The notes below the pieces were generated by a model, which saw only the letters and a program-made list of their open reading frames with translations, was not told the DNA's origin and made no database searches. Shown here piece by piece: positions 17,028 to 27,346 of a stretch of DNA of 64,000 nucleotides. The stretch is from Deltaproteobacteria bacterium (lineage in GTDB: Bacteria > Desulfobacterota > GWC2-55-46 > JADFVP01): contig JAJCZH010000008.1 in NCBI GenBank assembly GCA_029262515.1, positions 183,840-247,839 on the forward strand. The letters are read 5' to 3'. How positions within the stretch are numbered: position 1 is the first letter of the stretch; each line of letters starts with the position of its first letter. Both the position numbers and the translations under genes were made by a program.

Positions 17028-19406
17028 ATGAATCAACTCGATAAAAAGATTTTTCGAGACCTCAGCTCTATGCGAGGAGCGGCAACGGCAATTGCGCTTA
17101 TCATTGCCTGCGGGGTCGCAACCTTTATTATGTCCACAAGCACGCTCGACTCTCTTACCGAGACACGTAACGCATTCTACGGAGAGTTCCGTTTCGCCGA
17201 CGTCTTTGCCAGACTAAAAAGAGCTCCAGAGACGCTACAGAAAAGGATAATAGAGATACCCGGTGTCTCTAGCGTTGAGACACGCGTAATAGCTGCCATA
17301 AAGATCGACATAGAAGGCTTTGAAGAGCCGATCACCGGCGAGTTGATCTCCATGCCGGATGAGTCGCCCTCTCTGCTCAACGCCCTCTACTTCAAAGCCG
17401 GACGCGCTCCGTCCCCAAACAGCAGCAACGAGGTCGCGGTGGTGGATACCTTTGCCACGGCCCACTCTCTCCATGTCGGAGACTCGATCAAGACAGTTAT
17501 CAACGGCCGGTACAGAGAGCTGGCAATCGTCGGCATAGCGCTCTCCCCTGAGTTCGTCTTTCAAATAAGCCCCGGCGCTATCTTCCCCGACTTCGAGCGA
17601 TACGGTATCCTATGGATGGGCAAGAGCGCCCTCTCGGCCGCTTACGATATGGAAGGCGCCTTCAACAACGTCACGCTTTCGTTAAACACGGATATAAAAG
17701 ATAGCAACTCCGCCCTTGCCGATGTGATAGACAGGCTCGACCACCTGCTCGCTCCGTACGGCGGAATCGGCGCGCACGGGCGCAAAGACCAGGTATCTCA
17801 CCATGTTCTCTCTGAAGAGTTTAAGATGCTCGAAAACATGAGCGTGCTCTTCCCGGCAATCTTTCTCTCTGTTGCCGCCTTCTTACTAAATATTGTGGTC
17901 AAGAGGCTCATCACAACGCAAAGAAACCAGATAGCGATACTCAAAGCGTTCGGCTACGGCAACACAGAGGTCGGCCTCCATTACGTCAAGCTCGTCTCTA
18001 TCATTACTATCGTCGGCGCAGTCGGCGGGATACTGTTAGGGGGATGGCTCGGGGACGGGCTGAGCAACCTCTATATGAATTTTTACCGTTTCCCGTACCT
18101 GAAATACCAGCTCGGCACGGATACGGTATTGACAGCTATTCTCATCTGTTTCGGAGCCGCGCTTACAGGCACACTCAGCGCTGTAAGAAAGGCCGTACTC
18201 ATGGCCCCTGCCGATGCAATGCGCCCGGAACCGCCTCGAAACTACAGGGAGACCATTTTAGAACGGGCCGGGTTAAAAAGACGCATAAGCGAACCGACGC
18301 GCATGATACTGCGCCACATAGAGCGGCAGCCGGTGAAATCGCTCCTCACGATTATCGGAATCTCTCTTGCCTGCGCGATAATGATGGTAGGCTCGTACCA
18401 AAAAGACGCAATTGACTATATGGTAGACGTACAGTTCAATAGAAGCCAGAAGGAAGACCTCTCTGTCGTATTCACGGAGCCGACATCAAGGAGCGCGCTC
18501 TTTGAACTCAATAATTTAGAAGGCGTAAGGTACGCAGAGCCGTACCGCTCGGTTCCGGCAAGGCTAAAGTTCGGCCACCGGAGCTACCGCACCAGCATAG
18601 AGGGCGTGGACCCGGTTGGCAACCTCCACCGTATATTAGACACGGACCTGAAACGGATCAAACTTACCAGCGATTCCGTTGTACTCACGGATCACCTAGG
18701 CAAAATTCTCGGTATTGGCCCCGGAGACACCCTTGAGGTTGAGGTGCTTGAAGGCCGCCGCCCTACCCTTCACATAAAAGTCGGAGGCCTTACAAAGCAG
18801 TATATGGGGCTCTGGGCCTACATGGATATAGATTCGCTCAACCGATTGATGCGCGAGGGAAGCTCCATATCTGGTGCGCACATAGCCGCACAAAAGAGTT
18901 CCACCAATTCAATATATAAGAGGCTCAAGGAAATGCCGCGCGTGGCAGGGGTAATAGTCCGACTCAACTCCATAAGAAACTTTTACGATACCATGGCCGA
19001 AACGATGCTCATGTTCACTTCAATAAATACGCTTCTTGCCGCTACAATCGCATTCGGGGTCGTCTACAACAGCGCACGCATTGCGCTCTCGGAACGTTCA
19101 CGAGAACTTGCCAGTCTGCGTGTGATGGGATTTACTCGCGCCGAGATTTCGTATATACTCATAGGTGAACTTGCGGCGCTGACCCTGATAGCCATCCCGT
19201 TCGGTTTTCTTATAGGCAGAATACTCTGCGGTGTGGTATCTAAATCCATCGAGAGCGATCTCTACAGAGTGCCCCTTATTATCGACATAAGCACATACTC
19301 GTTCGCATCAACGGTGGTGCTGCTTTCAGCCGTTGTTTCAGCTATTATAATACGTATAAAACTGGACCGACTCGATCTTGTCTCGGCACTTAAAACGAGA
19401 GAGTAA
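17028..19406 (+). CDS. ABC transporter permease with two FtsX domains
   Basis: This 792-residue membrane protein has about eight TM segments. There is an N-terminal TM (AATAIALIIACGVATFIMS), a periplasmic domain of about 200 residues, three TMs at roughly 275-390, a fifth (SLLTIIGISLACAIMMVGSY), a second periplasmic domain of about 190 residues, and three C-terminal TMs ending at VVLLSAVVSAIIIRIKL. The duplicated MacB-like periplasmic plus FtsX core marks a full-length 'putative ABC transport system permease' that may work as a monomeric pair. It lies 33 bp after the ATPase and 28 bp before the adaptor gene. The cargo is unknown; lipids, peptides or toxic small molecules are all possible. Confidence 0.92.
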   Translation: MNQLDKKIFRDLSSMRGAATAIALIIACGVATFIMSTSTLDSLTETRNAFYGEFRFADVFARLKRAPETLQKRIIEIPGVSSVETRVIAAIKIDIEGFEEPITGELISMPDESPSLLNALYFKAGRAPSPNSSNEVAVVDTFATAHSLHVGDSIKTVINGRYRELAIVGIALSPEFVFQISPGAIFPDFERYGILWMGKSALSAAYDMEGAFNNVTLSLNTDIKDSNSALADVIDRLDHLLAPYGGIGAHGRKDQVSHHVLSEEFKMLENMSVLFPAIFLSVAAFLLNIVVKRLITTQRNQIAILKAFGYGNTEVGLHYVKLVSIITIVGAVGGILLGGWLGDGLSNLYMNFYRFPYLKYQLGTDTVLTAILICFGAALTGTLSAVRKAVLMAPADAMRPEPPRNYRETILERAGLKRRISEPTRMILRHIERQPVKSLLTIIGISLACAIMMVGSYQKDAIDYMVDVQFNRSQKEDLSVVFTEPTSRSALFELNNLEGVRYAEPYRSVPARLKFGHRSYRTSIEGVDPVGNLHRILDTDLKRIKLTSDSVVLTDHLGKILGIGPGDTLEVEVLEGRRPTLHIKVGGLTKQYMGLWAYMDIDSLNRLMREGSSISGAHIAAQKSSTNSIYKRLKEMPRVAGVIVRLNSIRNFYDTMAETMLMFTSINTLLAATIAFGVVYNSARIALSERSRELASLRVMGFTRAEISYILIGELAALTLIAIPFGFLIGRILCGVVSKSIESDLYRVPLIIDISTYSFASTVVLLSAVVSAIIIRIKLDRLDLVSALKTRE

Positions 19407-19437
19407 CTAACTCGGTCAATTAAAGAACAGGAGAATG

Positions 19438-20631
19438 ATGTCGCGCAGAACCGTATACATACTTATTGGAGCTCTTATAATCGTTGCTGCCGTGCTCTAC
19501 GGTTTTTCACCAAAACCGATTTCAGTTGATACGGCAACCGTGCTACGTGCTCCTTTAAAGGTAACGGTAGACGAAGAAGGCAAGACCCGCGTAATGGACC
19601 GCTTTGTTCTAAGCGCCCCGGTAACCGGTTTTGTGCTCAGAACGGGATTGAACGTCGGCGACTCCGTAAAAAAAGGTCAGACTCTCATTGAGATAGAACC
19701 GAGCATGAGCGAGGTGCTCGACCCGAGAACACTGGCGAAGGCCAAAGCGCGCGTGGAGGCCGCAGGCGCCGCTCTAAGCGCGGCACGCGAAGATTCAAAA
19801 GCAGCCAAGGCTGAAAACGGTTACACCCAGAATGAACTCAAACGTATAAAGAAACTGCATGCGGAAGGTTATACGACCGAAGAGCGGCTCGACAAGAGCG
19901 TGACCGATGCGCGCAGAAGCGCAGCCTCCGAACGATCCGCCGAGTTTGTGGTAAAGGTGGCACACTATGAACTTGATGCTGCAAAAACCGCGCTTAAGTA
20001 CTCCGGTGGAAAACCTGCGGTAAAGAGCAACGGACCGGTAAAGATATCTGCCCCTGTAAACGGAAGTATTCTAAAGATACTGCATAAGAGCGAAGGTACG
20101 GTAGTCTCAGGTGAAGACCTCATGGAACTCGGAGACCCGGGCGCGCTTGAAGTTGAGGTCGATGTGTTGAGCGAAAATGCGGTGCGTATCACTACTGGCA
20201 CCCCCGTGCTCTTTGAACGCTGGGGCGGAGCCAACCCGTTAAAGGGAGTGGTCAGACTGGTGGAGCCGGCGGGGTTCACGAAAGTATCCGCCCTCGGAGT
20301 AGAGGAGCAGCGCGTGCTGGTAATCGCCGACATAACGTCTGCGCGCGAAGAGTGGCAACGGCTAGGAGACGGATACCGAGTAGAAGCGAGTTTTATACTC
20401 TGGGAAGGCGAAGAGGTTCTTCAGATACCGACAAGCGCAACATTTACACACAACGGCTCACACGCCGTCTTCACATACTCTGATTCAACAGCCGTGCTTA
20501 CTCCTGTTACGCTCGGACACAGCAGCGGCCTTACGGTAGAGGTCGCTTCCGGGCTTACCGAAGGTATGAGCGTAATCACTCACCCTGACGATACGATCGA
20601 TAACGGAACAAAGGTACGTGACAACGAATAG
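19438..20631 (+). CDS. HlyD-family periplasmic adaptor of the ABC efflux system
   Basis: A signal anchor (TVYILIGALIIVAAVLYGF) is followed by the barrel-sandwich hybrid (VLSAPVTGFVLRTGLNVGDSV), an alpha-helical hairpin rich in Ala/Lys/Glu at about 95-185, the second half of the lipoyl domain (KISAPVNGSILKILHKSEGTVV), a beta-barrel domain and a membrane-proximal domain. That is the standard membrane fusion protein order. The second of two adjacent ATGs fits the AGGAG spacing best. It should link the FtsX-like permease to an outer-membrane channel; no TolC-like gene is present in the window. A short helical hairpin suggests a MacA/DevB-like rather than RND-type partner. Confidence 0.93.
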   Translation: MSRRTVYILIGALIIVAAVLYGFSPKPISVDTATVLRAPLKVTVDEEGKTRVMDRFVLSAPVTGFVLRTGLNVGDSVKKGQTLIEIEPSMSEVLDPRTLAKAKARVEAAGAALSAAREDSKAAKAENGYTQNELKRIKKLHAEGYTTEERLDKSVTDARRSAASERSAEFVVKVAHYELDAAKTALKYSGGKPAVKSNGPVKISAPVNGSILKILHKSEGTVVSGEDLMELGDPGALEVEVDVLSENAVRITTGTPVLFERWGGANPLKGVVRLVEPAGFTKVSALGVEEQRVLVIADITSAREEWQRLGDGYRVEASFILWEGEEVLQIPTSATFTHNGSHAVFTYSDSTAVLTPVTLGHSSGLTVEVASGLTEGMSVITHPDDTIDNGTKVRDNE

Positions 20632-20789
20632 AACAGGCTTGAGACCAAACGCGATTGACTCAAGTCTCACGTATTTGATAAATCCGTGGAGCAATGTTAA
20701 ACTCTACAATACCAAGCTCTAGCGAACGAGAACGGCAGATACTGGTTTTCTTTCCGCCGAGCACAAAACTTACGGAGGGATCAAATTCT

Positions 20790-21356
20790 ATGCGCTACCT
20801 GCTTATAACTCTAACAGTCGCCTTAACCACCCTCTTCGTAATCGGCGCTCCGGCACAGGCCGGCTGGAACCCGCTGGCAAAGGAGAAGGCGGAGAAGCAG
20901 GGCGTAACAGACAGTACGGTCGCCCAAACAATCGCGGACTTCAAGAACAGCGACCCGAGCATGAGGGTCTTCTTCCGAAAGGCGTACGGTTATGCGGTAT
21001 TTCCTACGGTAGGCAAGGCCGGCATGGGTCTCGGCGGAGCGCACGGCAAAGGCAAGGTGTACAAGAAAGAACAGCTCATAGGCCTCACGAGCCTGACACA
21101 GGTCACCATAGGTTTTCAACTCGGTCTGCAGTCGTACAGCGAGATAATCTTCTTCAGGGATAAAACAGCGCTAGACAACTTTACCGACGGCAACTTCGAG
21201 CTCGGTGCGCAGGCCTCTGCCGTAGCGGCTACTTCCGGGGCTTCTGCCAATGCCGACTACGACGACGGGGTGGCTATCTTTACGGTAACAAAGGGCGGGT
21301 TGATGTACGAGGCCTCGGTAGGCGGGCAGAAGTTCAGCTTTCACCCGTTAAAGTAA
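20790..21356 (+). CDS. SYLF (Ysc84-like) lipid-binding domain protein, secreted
   Basis: The chosen ATG (20790) follows GGAGGG and gives a signal peptide (LLITLTVALTTLFVIGAPAQA, cleaved near AGW). The track start adds 32 residues that would precede the signal and is unlikely. The mature part has the SYLF signature: FFRKAYGYAVFPTVGKAGMGLGGAHGKGKVY, SEIIFFRDKTALDNFTDGNFELG and DYDDGVAIFTVTKGGLMYEASVGGQKF. Bacterial SYLF proteins are periplasmic or envelope proteins, some binding phospholipids; the physiological role is unclear. It follows the ABC efflux operon in the same direction and may be co-expressed. Confidence 0.9.
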   Translation: MRYLLITLTVALTTLFVIGAPAQAGWNPLAKEKAEKQGVTDSTVAQTIADFKNSDPSMRVFFRKAYGYAVFPTVGKAGMGLGGAHGKGKVYKKEQLIGLTSLTQVTIGFQLGLQSYSEIIFFRDKTALDNFTDGNFELGAQASAVAATSGASANADYDDGVAIFTVTKGGLMYEASVGGQKFSFHPLK

Positions 21357-21383
21357 AAGAACAGTCTGGCTAACCACCCTGCG

Positions 21384-23099
21384 TTAAGCGCTTACGCCCT
21401 TAACGCTCTTTAGCACCTCTGCAACGGCATCTCCAATAGAGACGAGCCGCTCTTCACCGCTTCTGCGCTCCTTGAACTCGAGCTTGCCGTCTTTCAGGTT
21501 CCGCTCTCCTACGGTAATACGAAGCGGTATACCGATAAGGTCGGCATCCTTGAACTTAACGCCCGGCCTCTCGTCCCGGTCGTCTATAAGGCAATCGAGC
21601 CCGGCTTCCGTCAGTTCGGTATAGAGCGCAAAGGCCGCCTTTCTTACCTCTATGTCCGATACCTTGATAGGAAGTATCTCGACATCGAACGGAGACAGGG
21701 GCGCCGGCCATGTAATCCCGGCGCTGTCGTGGTTCTGCTCTATTGCCGCCGCCGCCACCCTGCCGACTCCGATTCCATAACAGCCCATTATCATCGGCTG
21801 CTCTTTACCGTTCTCATCAAGAAAGTTGGCGCTCATAGACACGGAGTACTTGGTGCCGAGCTTGAAGATATGACCGACCTCGATACCCCGGCAGACTTGC
21901 AGCTTGCCAGAGCACCTTGGGCAGTGATCCCCCTCCACTGCGCTTCTAATATCCGCGTACTCTGCCTCGAAGTCGCGCGCCGGGTTGACGTTGAGCAGAT
22001 GGGTATCCTCTTTATTGGCGCCGGTCACGCAATCGGCCATTACACGCAGACCGTAATCGGCATAGAGCTTTGCTTTTAAACCGACAGGGCCGGCAAAACC
22101 TACAGGCGCACCGGTTATTTCAACCACCGCCTCATCGTCGGCAAGCTCTAAGTACTCGCAGCCTATCGCGCGCTTAAGCTTGACCTCATTCAGTTCCGCG
22201 TCTCCCCTCACCAGCGCGGCAACAAAGCCATGATCTGTCTTATAGATGAGCGTCTTTATAAGCTTTGCAGGCTCAACACCGATAAACTCGCTTACCTCCT
22301 CAACGCTCTTCATGCCCGGAGTAGAGACCGTGTCGATTTCTTTTTCAACGCCATGCCCATCCGAACTCTTCGCCTCATACGGTTTTATCTCGGCACGCTC
22401 AAGATTAGCGGCGTACTTGCAGGTATCGCAAGTCGTTATCGCGTCCTCTCCTGTCTCTGCCATGACCATAAACTCATGGGAGAAGTTACCGCCGATATTG
22501 CCCGTATCGGCCTCAACTGCCCTGAACGACAGACCGCACCGTTCGAATATTCGCGAATAGGTCTCGTGCATTTTACGATACTCTTCCTCGGCGCTCTCTT
22601 CGGTGGCATGAAAAGAGTAGGCGTCCTTCATGATAAACTCCCTGCCTCTCATAAGGCCGAAGCGGGGCCGTATCTCATCGCGAAACTTGCCCTGTATCTG
22701 ATACAGGTTTAAAGGAAGCCCTTTATAAGAGTTGACATCGCGCCGCACTATATCGGTAACTACCTCTTCGTGCGTTGGCCCCAGGCAGAAGTCGCGCCCG
22801 TGCCTGTCTTTTATCCTTAGTAGCTCCGCACCGTACTGCTCCCACCTGCCGCTCTCACTCCAAAGCTCGGCCGGAAGAACCGAAGGCATCAGTATCTCCT
22901 GCGCCCCGGCCCTGTTCATCTCCTCGCGGATAATCTTCTCAACGTTACGTATTACACGCACGCCGAGCGGCAGAAGATCGTATATACCTGCTGCGACTTT
23001 GCGAATCATGCCCGAACGAACCATTAACTTCTGGCTTATCACGTCGGCATCGGCCGGAATCTCTTTTAACGTAGGTAGAAGCATTGTAGAAAAACGCAT
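21384..23099 (-). CDS. proS: prolyl-tRNA synthetase
   Basis: This is a 571-residue bacterial-type class II ProRS. Motif 1 is around GVRVIRNVEKIIREEMNRAGAQEILMP, motif 2 FRDEIRPRFGLMRGREFIMKDAYSFH and motif 3 MGCYGIGVGRVAAAAIEQ. Between motifs 2 and 3 lies the YbaK-like editing insertion (VEEVSEFIGVEPAKLIKTLIY), which removes mischarged alanine. The C-terminal anticodon-binding domain begins FDVEILPIKVSD. A CDTC...CPRC cysteine set brackets the insertion, as in many homologues. It is convergent with the SYLF gene, with a 27-bp gap. Confidence 0.97.
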   Translation of the reverse strand: MRFSTMLLPTLKEIPADADVISQKLMVRSGMIRKVAAGIYDLLPLGVRVIRNVEKIIREEMNRAGAQEILMPSVLPAELWSESGRWEQYGAELLRIKDRHGRDFCLGPTHEEVVTDIVRRDVNSYKGLPLNLYQIQGKFRDEIRPRFGLMRGREFIMKDAYSFHATEESAEEEYRKMHETYSRIFERCGLSFRAVEADTGNIGGNFSHEFMVMAETGEDAITTCDTCKYAANLERAEIKPYEAKSSDGHGVEKEIDTVSTPGMKSVEEVSEFIGVEPAKLIKTLIYKTDHGFVAALVRGDAELNEVKLKRAIGCEYLELADDEAVVEITGAPVGFAGPVGLKAKLYADYGLRVMADCVTGANKEDTHLLNVNPARDFEAEYADIRSAVEGDHCPRCSGKLQVCRGIEVGHIFKLGTKYSVSMSANFLDENGKEQPMIMGCYGIGVGRVAAAAIEQNHDSAGITWPAPLSPFDVEILPIKVSDIEVRKAAFALYTELTEAGLDCLIDDRDERPGVKFKDADLIGIPLRITVGERNLKDGKLEFKERRSGEERLVSIGDAVAEVLKSVKGVSA

Positions 23100-23224
23100 T
23101 CATTTCTCTCCTGAAAAAAACAGCCAACCATAAGCCCTGCCACAGTAACGTGTACAGAAACTCTCAATGAGTATATCTAAAAGAAACAACTTAACGCTCT
23201 ACGATCATAGACTACAACCAGAGA

Positions 23225-25150
23225 CTACAGGCGCTCGTCGTAGACCAGGATCTCCGAACCTTTGCGGAGCCCTTCGAGCCACACCCCAAGGGCCTTATCA
23301 TCCTTCTCGGCCTTTAATGCGGAACTCATCCTGCCAACAAACTCAGGCTCCTCCAGGCGTGCCAGGTCCGGGTCATTAAGATTCGAGAGCTTTAACACGT
23401 AATACTTTCCATTGGACGCTAAAACGTTACCGTACAGCGGCGAGTCCATAGTCAGCTCAAAGAGCGCCCGGTTCTCTTGAATGGATGCACCGATAACAGG
23501 CACGATCTGCTGTGCCTTTCCAAAGAGGCCGGTCTGCTTAAAGGGGGAACCTCCCTCTACCTTAGTCGAATCAAAATCAGCCCCGCCTTGCACCCTCTTA
23601 AGAAACTCTTCGGCCTTTTCAGAAGCGGCATAGCGCGCCTTAGTGGCCACTAAAGCTTCTTGTACTTTATCGGAAATCTCAGCATAAGCCGGAACATGCG
23701 GTTCAACACGATCTATAACCCTAAGTATATAGATTCCGGTATCGGTCTCTATGGCCTTAGACGCTTCGCCCTTATTCATAGTGAAGACAACCCCTTTCAA
23801 TGTCTCGTTGCCGAGCAACTCAACAGAAGGGTCGTCGGATGAGAAGAGCGGCGTAGAGCCCCACTCTACTTCCGGGTGAGAGGTGACAACCTCGCGCAAC
23901 GCCGACTCGTCGACAGCGTCCATAAAAGGCCCTTCGAGAGCGCGAACAATATCATCGGCCTTCGAACGCGCCTTCATATAACGAAGCTCGGAAGTGATCT
24001 CAGACTTCACCTCAGCCAACTCCTTTACGCCGGCATCATGCTGATCGAGAAGCTGAATTATATGAAAACCGAAAGGGGTCTCAACAAGCCCGCTGACCTC
24101 GCTCTTGTTGAGCGTAAAGGCCGCCTCTTCAAACTGCTTTACCATTACTCCCCTTGCAAACCATCCGAGGTCACCTCCCTTCGACGCTGAACCCGGATCT
24201 TCGGAGTACCTTATGGCAAGCCCTTTAAAGCCTTCGCCTTTCTTTATTCTCTTTAAAATCCCCGATGCCTTGCGCCTGGCCTCGGTCTTGGCAACCTCGG
24301 GGTCAGGGTTATCATAAGCCGGACGAATCAGTATATGGCGCGCCTTAACCTCCGGCGGTTTCTGAAAACGCTGAATGTTCCTGTCATAAAAATCCTGCAA
24401 ATCCCCGGCAGTAACTTCCACCGAGTCCTCTATCTTTTCGTAATCGGCATGCGCGTAAAAAGCCTGTACCTTTAACGGAACCATAAAGAGTTCCGCATTA
24501 GCCTCCATGTACTTGCCGGCCTCTTCATCCGTCACCGAAACACCGGCCTTAAACGAAGTCGGATCAAAACCTACAAACTTCAAGTCTACCTCTCTGAACT
24601 CTAACAGGTAGGCCTGCTTTATCTCTTGATCACTCACCGTCACACCAGCCGTAATACTCTCTCTTATCTTTTCAGAGACGATATCGTCCCCTACGCTCTT
24701 TTCGAACGGCCCGGGTTTCATCCGGTTTGCACCGAGAACTTTTATGTACTGCTCCTTGTTAAAGACACCATCCACCTGAAAGGCGCCAATATCGGCAATC
24801 TGCGCCTGAACCTCCTCTACCGTGGCCTTAATGTCTAGCTCCTCTGCCGCCCTGAGAGCCATAGTCCTGTTGATCAAAATATCGAGCGTAAGGTACTTGA
24901 GGTTCATCTGCTCGGCCATCTCTGCTGTAAAAGCGTCCTTAAACGTATTCTTGTAATAATCGACCTGCCTCTGGTAAAGTTCCATATAATCTTCTATCAT
25001 AATGGGGTCGCCGTCGATCGTGGCCACTATACGATCATCGAGCTTTTTACCACCCGGGGTAGCTCCCCAGAAGACGAATACGAGAATAATGGCTCCAAAA
25101 ATAAAGAGCACGGTCAGAGATTTTGTTCTTTTTCTTATTCCTTCAAGCAT
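23225..25150 (-). CDS. PpiD-like membrane-anchored peptidyl-prolyl isomerase / SurA-N chaperone
   Basis: This 641-residue protein has one N-terminal TM (LTVLFIFGAIILVFVFWG), a SurA/PpiD N-terminal chaperone region (IATIDGDPIMIEDYMELYQRQVD), a first parvulin domain at about 265-370 (VKARHILIRPAYD to GGDLGWFARGVMVKQFEEAAF) and a degenerate second region to the end. That is the PpiD architecture: a periplasmic foldase anchored in the inner membrane that meets outer-membrane proteins leaving the Sec translocon. It is divergent from mreB and upstream of proS by 125 bp. Confidence 0.92.
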   Translation of the reverse strand: MLEGIRKRTKSLTVLFIFGAIILVFVFWGATPGGKKLDDRIVATIDGDPIMIEDYMELYQRQVDYYKNTFKDAFTAEMAEQMNLKYLTLDILINRTMALRAAEELDIKATVEEVQAQIADIGAFQVDGVFNKEQYIKVLGANRMKPGPFEKSVGDDIVSEKIRESITAGVTVSDQEIKQAYLLEFREVDLKFVGFDPTSFKAGVSVTDEEAGKYMEANAELFMVPLKVQAFYAHADYEKIEDSVEVTAGDLQDFYDRNIQRFQKPPEVKARHILIRPAYDNPDPEVAKTEARRKASGILKRIKKGEGFKGLAIRYSEDPGSASKGGDLGWFARGVMVKQFEEAAFTLNKSEVSGLVETPFGFHIIQLLDQHDAGVKELAEVKSEITSELRYMKARSKADDIVRALEGPFMDAVDESALREVVTSHPEVEWGSTPLFSSDDPSVELLGNETLKGVVFTMNKGEASKAIETDTGIYILRVIDRVEPHVPAYAEISDKVQEALVATKARYAASEKAEEFLKRVQGGADFDSTKVEGGSPFKQTGLFGKAQQIVPVIGASIQENRALFELTMDSPLYGNVLASNGKYYVLKLSNLNDPDLARLEEPEFVGRMSSALKAEKDDKALGVWLEGLRKGSEILVYDERL

Positions 25151-25355
25151 GAGAACTCCTTATTTGTACAATGTCCGTCTTTGTATCTATTGTCACAGAT
25201 TCAATTTGCTATTTAGGGCTACCATGGTAATGAATTTTCGATGTAAATACAACTTTTTTTATGCTACTTTACACTTGTAAGAATACTGCCCGATCTGTTA
25301 GTATCTGACAAACCCAGCGCTATTAATCGATAAACAATAAGGACTAGACAATAAT

Positions 25356-26387
25356 ATGTTCAACCGCTTACTCGGAATTTTCTCAAACGATCTTGCTATA
25401 GACCTCGGCACGGCAAGCACTCTTATATACGTTAAAGGTAAAGGCATTGTCTCTAACGAGCCGTCTGTCGTTGCAGTTAAGAAAGATGGCCGTGGCAGAA
25501 GGGTGCTGGCAGTCGGTAAAGAGGCCAAAGCGATGCTCGGTAAAACGCCCGGAAATATCGCAGCCATCCGCCCGCTCAAAGACGGTGTCATAGCAGACTT
25601 CGAGATAACCGAAGAGATGTTAAAATACTTCATCACCAAGGTACACAACAGGCGCCTGCTTGTAAGACCGAGGATTATAGTCGGAGTGCCTTCCGGAATC
25701 ACGCAGGTGGAGAAAAGGGCAGTCAAGGAGTCCGCATACTCAGCCGGAGCCGCAGAGGTCTACCTGATAGAGGAGCCGATGGCCGCCGCAATCGGCGCGG
25801 GTCTTCCTATCACCGAACCATCGGGCAATATGATAGTCGACATCGGAGGCGGCACCTCTGAGATTGCGGTTATCTCACTAGCCGGAATCGTTCAGGCGAA
25901 ATCGATCAGGATCGGAGGAGACAAGCTCGACGAGGTGATCGTTCAATACATCAAAAGAAAGTACAACCTCTCCATAGGCACCGGTGTCGCAGAGACTATA
26001 AAGAAAGAACTCGGACTCCCGATGCCGCAAGACTCTGACAAGACCTTCGAGATCAAGGGGTCAAACCTGATAACCGGTATACCGACCACGCTTGAGATCG
26101 AGGCCGGTGAGATACGCGAGGCCCTCAACGAACCGATAAACGCTCTTACCGAGGCGATAAAACACGTACTCGAAATTACGCCTCCCGAACTCGCGGCAGA
26201 CCTTGTGGATAAAGGTATAGTGCTCGCAGGTGGCGGAGCGCTCATAAAGAACCTCGACGTCATCATCAGAGAAGAGACCCAGTTACCGGTCACAATCGCC
26301 GACGACCCGCTCACCTGCGTGGTAAAGGGCGCCGGCAAGGTACTTGATGAAATAAAACTGATCAAGGAAGTGACCATCCCCAACTAA
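25356..26387 (+). CDS. mreB: rod-shape determining protein MreB
   Basis: This 343-residue bacterial actin has phosphate-1 ([22 protein letters not shown]), the connect regions, phosphate-2 ([17 protein letters not shown]) and adenosine ([13 protein letters not shown]) motifs in order. It forms membrane-associated filaments that orient the elongasome (MreC, MreD, PBP2, RodA), which all follow in the same operon. Length and sequence are standard. A candidate promoter with TAGTAT lies about 50 bp upstream but is weak. Confidence 0.98.
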   Translation: MFNRLLGIFSNDLAIDLGTASTLIYVKGKGIVSNEPSVVAVKKDGRGRRVLAVGKEAKAMLGKTPGNIAAIRPLKDGVIADFEITEEMLKYFITKVHNRRLLVRPRIIVGVPSGITQVEKRAVKESAYSAGAAEVYLIEEPMAAAIGAGLPITEPSGNMIVDIGGGTSEIAVISLAGIVQAKSIRIGGDKLDEVIVQYIKRKYNLSIGTGVAETIKKELGLPMPQDSDKTFEIKGSNLITGIPTTLEIEAGEIREALNEPINALTEAIKHVLEITPPELAADLVDKGIVLAGGGALIKNLDVIIREETQLPVTIADDPLTCVVKGAGKVLDEIKLIKEVTIPN

Positions 26388-26426
26388 TCAAACCTTTTAG
26401 GCAGACCGGAGCCCTGAGTAGACAAA

Positions 26427-27299
26427 GTGCTTAATAACAACCTTATAGATAAAAAAAGAACCCGCACCTATGTCAGGAGGCACAGGGTCATCCTCGTCTC
26501 TGCCCTGCTTCTTATATTCTCTCTGCACCTCGCCCTTACCGACAACAGGGGAGCAGAGCGCGGCATTGTAGTAAAAGAGTTCATCTCAATCGCAATCTCT
26601 CCCATACAGAACGCCATAATAGGGACCTACGGCGCAATAACCGAAGTTTTTGGAAACTATATTATACTGATCAACCTCAAGTCCGACAATGACTCGTTAA
26701 ATGAAACGGTAATACAGCTCAAGGCCGAAAACAACAAGCTCAAGGAGGAGGTCGGGCTCAACAGTCGCCTCAAAGAGGTACTGGAGTATAAAGAGGCTGA
26801 ACCGTTTGAGACGGTAACTGCCTCCATACTAGCTTTTAACATGGACCGCTGGACGCGTACCGTAACAATAGACAAGGGTGTGGACGACGGCATTGAAAAG
26901 GACATGGCCGTTATTACGCCGCTCGGCATCGTCGGCAAGGTGATAGAGACCGGGCCCCACAGCTCAATGGTGCTTCTGAGTACCGATCTTCGCTCCAATA
27001 TCGAAGCGATAGTACAGAGGACCAGAGTAAAGGGCGTGATTGAGGGCAACGGCAAAGACGGGCTAAGGCTCAAGTACGTTCTCCAGCTTGATGATGTACT
27101 GCTCGGCGACCAGATAGTGACCTCCGGTTTCTCAGGCCTATTTCCCAAAGGGCTTATTCTGGGTGAAGTCGTAAAGGTAGAAAAGGGTAAAGACAACTTC
27201 TTCAAAGAGATCGAAGTGCTGCCCAGGGTTGATTTTTCTAGACTCGAAGAGGTTCTGCTGGTAAAGAGCAGCGCAATAGCAATAGAAGCCGCGCAGTAG
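26427..27299 (+). CDS. mreC: rod-shape determining protein MreC
   Basis: This is a 290-residue bitopic protein: cytoplasmic basic tail, TM at about 20-40 (VILVSALLLIFSLHLAL), coiled coil (IQLKAENNKLKEEVGLNSRLKEVLEY) and two beta-barrel periplasmic domains with TIDKGVDDGIEKDMAVITPLGIVGKV. MreC couples MreB filaments to PBP2 in the periplasm. It starts at GTG 26427, 39 bp after mreB. Confidence 0.96.
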   Translation: MLNNNLIDKKRTRTYVRRHRVILVSALLLIFSLHLALTDNRGAERGIVVKEFISIAISPIQNAIIGTYGAITEVFGNYIILINLKSDNDSLNETVIQLKAENNKLKEEVGLNSRLKEVLEYKEAEPFETVTASILAFNMDRWTRTVTIDKGVDDGIEKDMAVITPLGIVGKVIETGPHSSMVLLSTDLRSNIEAIVQRTRVKGVIEGNGKDGLRLKYVLQLDDVLLGDQIVTSGFSGLFPKGLILGEVVKVEKGKDNFFKEIEVLPRVDFSRLEEVLLVKSSAIAIEAAQ

Positions 27300-27346
27300 A
27301 GAGAACCTGACTTAAACCGCAACGCCTGGAGAGATTACCCTGCAAG